Source: Chloroflexota bacterium (GTDB lineage Bacteria; Chloroflexota; Anaerolineae; B4-G1). From it: a DNA stretch of 23,830 bases. The stretch lies in assembly GCA_024232355.1 (NCBI GenBank), contig JAAEPW010001114.1:1-23830 (forward strand), written 5' to 3'. Numbering within the stretch: position 1 is the first letter of the stretch; every line of letters starts with the position of its first letter. The translations under genes and the position numbers were made by a program. Below are positions 23,427-23,830 of this stretch, piece after piece. The notes beneath the pieces are model-generated. The model searched no databases. It had not been told where the DNA came from and worked only from the letters and a program-made list of their open reading frames with translations.

Positions 23427-23830
23427 CTAGTCCTCCTTGCTCTCTAGTTGTTTATTCCAGTCGAGCGGGCCGAGTTCGCGCACCTGCTCGGTGAAATCGT
23501 GCACCAGTTGGGCCCACTTGGGGGCCTCTGCGCCCGATATCCAGCCCCAGTGGAAGCGGCCTGCCTCGACGCCATACTGCGCCAGCAGAGCCTCCACCAA
23601 CGGCATACGCCGGAAGGTCTTGAAATTTCCATTGTTATAGTGGCAATCGCCGGGCGGGTGGCAGCCAGAGACGATAACTCCGTCCGCGCCCTCGACGAAC
23701 GCCTTGAGCACAAAGACCGGGTCCACGCGCCCCGTGCACATCACGCGAATCACGTCCACGTTGGGCGGCTGCTTCATCCGGCTGACGCCAGCCGTGTCGG
23801 CGGCAGAGTAGGTGCACCAGTTGCACAAAA
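23427..23830 (-). CDS. mvhD: MvhD/FlpD-type hydrogenase iron-sulfur subunit, 5' end cut by window
   Basis: The visible part is about 134 residues and starts inside the gene at the right edge: the first readable codon, TTG, is the Leu of the family motif LCNWCTYSAADTAGVSR. Further family blocks are RVMCTGRVDPVFVLKAF and GADGVIVSGCHPPGDCHY, with the [2Fe-2S]-binding cysteines among them. MvhD carries electrons from the hydrogenase to HdrA. Only a few residues seem to be missing. An HdrA gene or fusion just to the right would fit the usual order, but is outside the window. Confidence 0.9.
   Translation of the reverse strand, partial: LCNWCTYSAADTAGVSRMKQPPNVDVIRVMCTGRVDPVFVLKAFVEGADGVIVSGCHPPGDCHYNNGNFKTFRRMPLVEALLAQYGVEAGRFHWGWISGAEAPKWAQLVHDFTEQVRELGPLDWNKQLESKED

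Overview
The window looks like a chromosomal piece of an anaerobic or facultative bacterium of the Chloroflexota (Anaerolineae-like). The reasons are the secreted lipoproteins with long Thr/Pro linkers, moderately GC-rich DNA, strong AAGGAG-type ribosome binding sites, a group 3 [NiFe] hydrogenase of the Mvh type, and a radical-SAM lipoate assembly set instead of LipA/LipB. The phylum is inferred from gene content. Every gene I can support reads on the minus strand, so transcription runs from the right edge to the left edge. I see no tRNA, rRNA, CRISPR array or transposase.

Right end (about 23.8 to 21.0 kb): mvhD (cut by the window edge), mvhG and mvhA encode the electron-transfer, small and large subunits of an F420-non-reducing-type hydrogenase. 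An hdrA-like partner would be expected just outside the window. A long hairpin with a T-run ends this unit. After a 0.5 kb non-coding stretch comes a two-gene cassette (20.5 to 17.5 kb): a family 2B encapsulin shell protein with a cyclic-nucleotide-binding domain, and a SufS-type cysteine desulfurase whose 108-residue N-terminal extension is probably the cargo-loading region. A near-identical 173 bp copy of the mvhA terminator region follows sufS, so the cassette sits between direct repeats.

Middle (17.2 to 13.8 kb): a lipoprotein, a SAM methyltransferase, a Cys-rich DUF3795 protein, a HycI/HoxW-type hydrogenase maturation protease (TTG start) that would process MvhA, and another lipoprotein. 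Repeated small palindromes fill the gaps here.

Left-middle (13.7 to 3.6 kb): a lipoate-protein ligase fused to DUF116, a LipT-like geranylgeranyl-reductase-family flavoprotein, a structured intergenic element, a PrdB/GrdB-family selenoprotein (in-frame UGA plus a SECIS-like hairpin), a GNAT acetyltransferase, a membrane protein with three thioredoxin-like domains and a CcdA/DsbD-type electron-transfer domain, an NfnA/SudB-like flavoprotein, an arylamine N-acetyltransferase-fold protein, and two adjacent radical SAM proteins resembling the LipS1/LipS2 lipoyl synthase pair. Ligase, LipT-like protein and two LipS-like proteins together suggest a non-canonical lipoate assembly pathway interleaved with thiol/selenol redox genes.

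Left end (3.1 to 0 kb): tryptophanase behind a promoter region with tandem dyads, a DUF4013 membrane protein, and a lipoprotein with Asp-box (BNR) motifs that runs off the left edge.

The most notable points are the selenoprotein missed by ordinary ORF calling, the LipS/LplA-DUF116/LipT lipoate locus mixed with redox genes, and the encapsulin-desulfurase cassette bounded by duplicated terminators.
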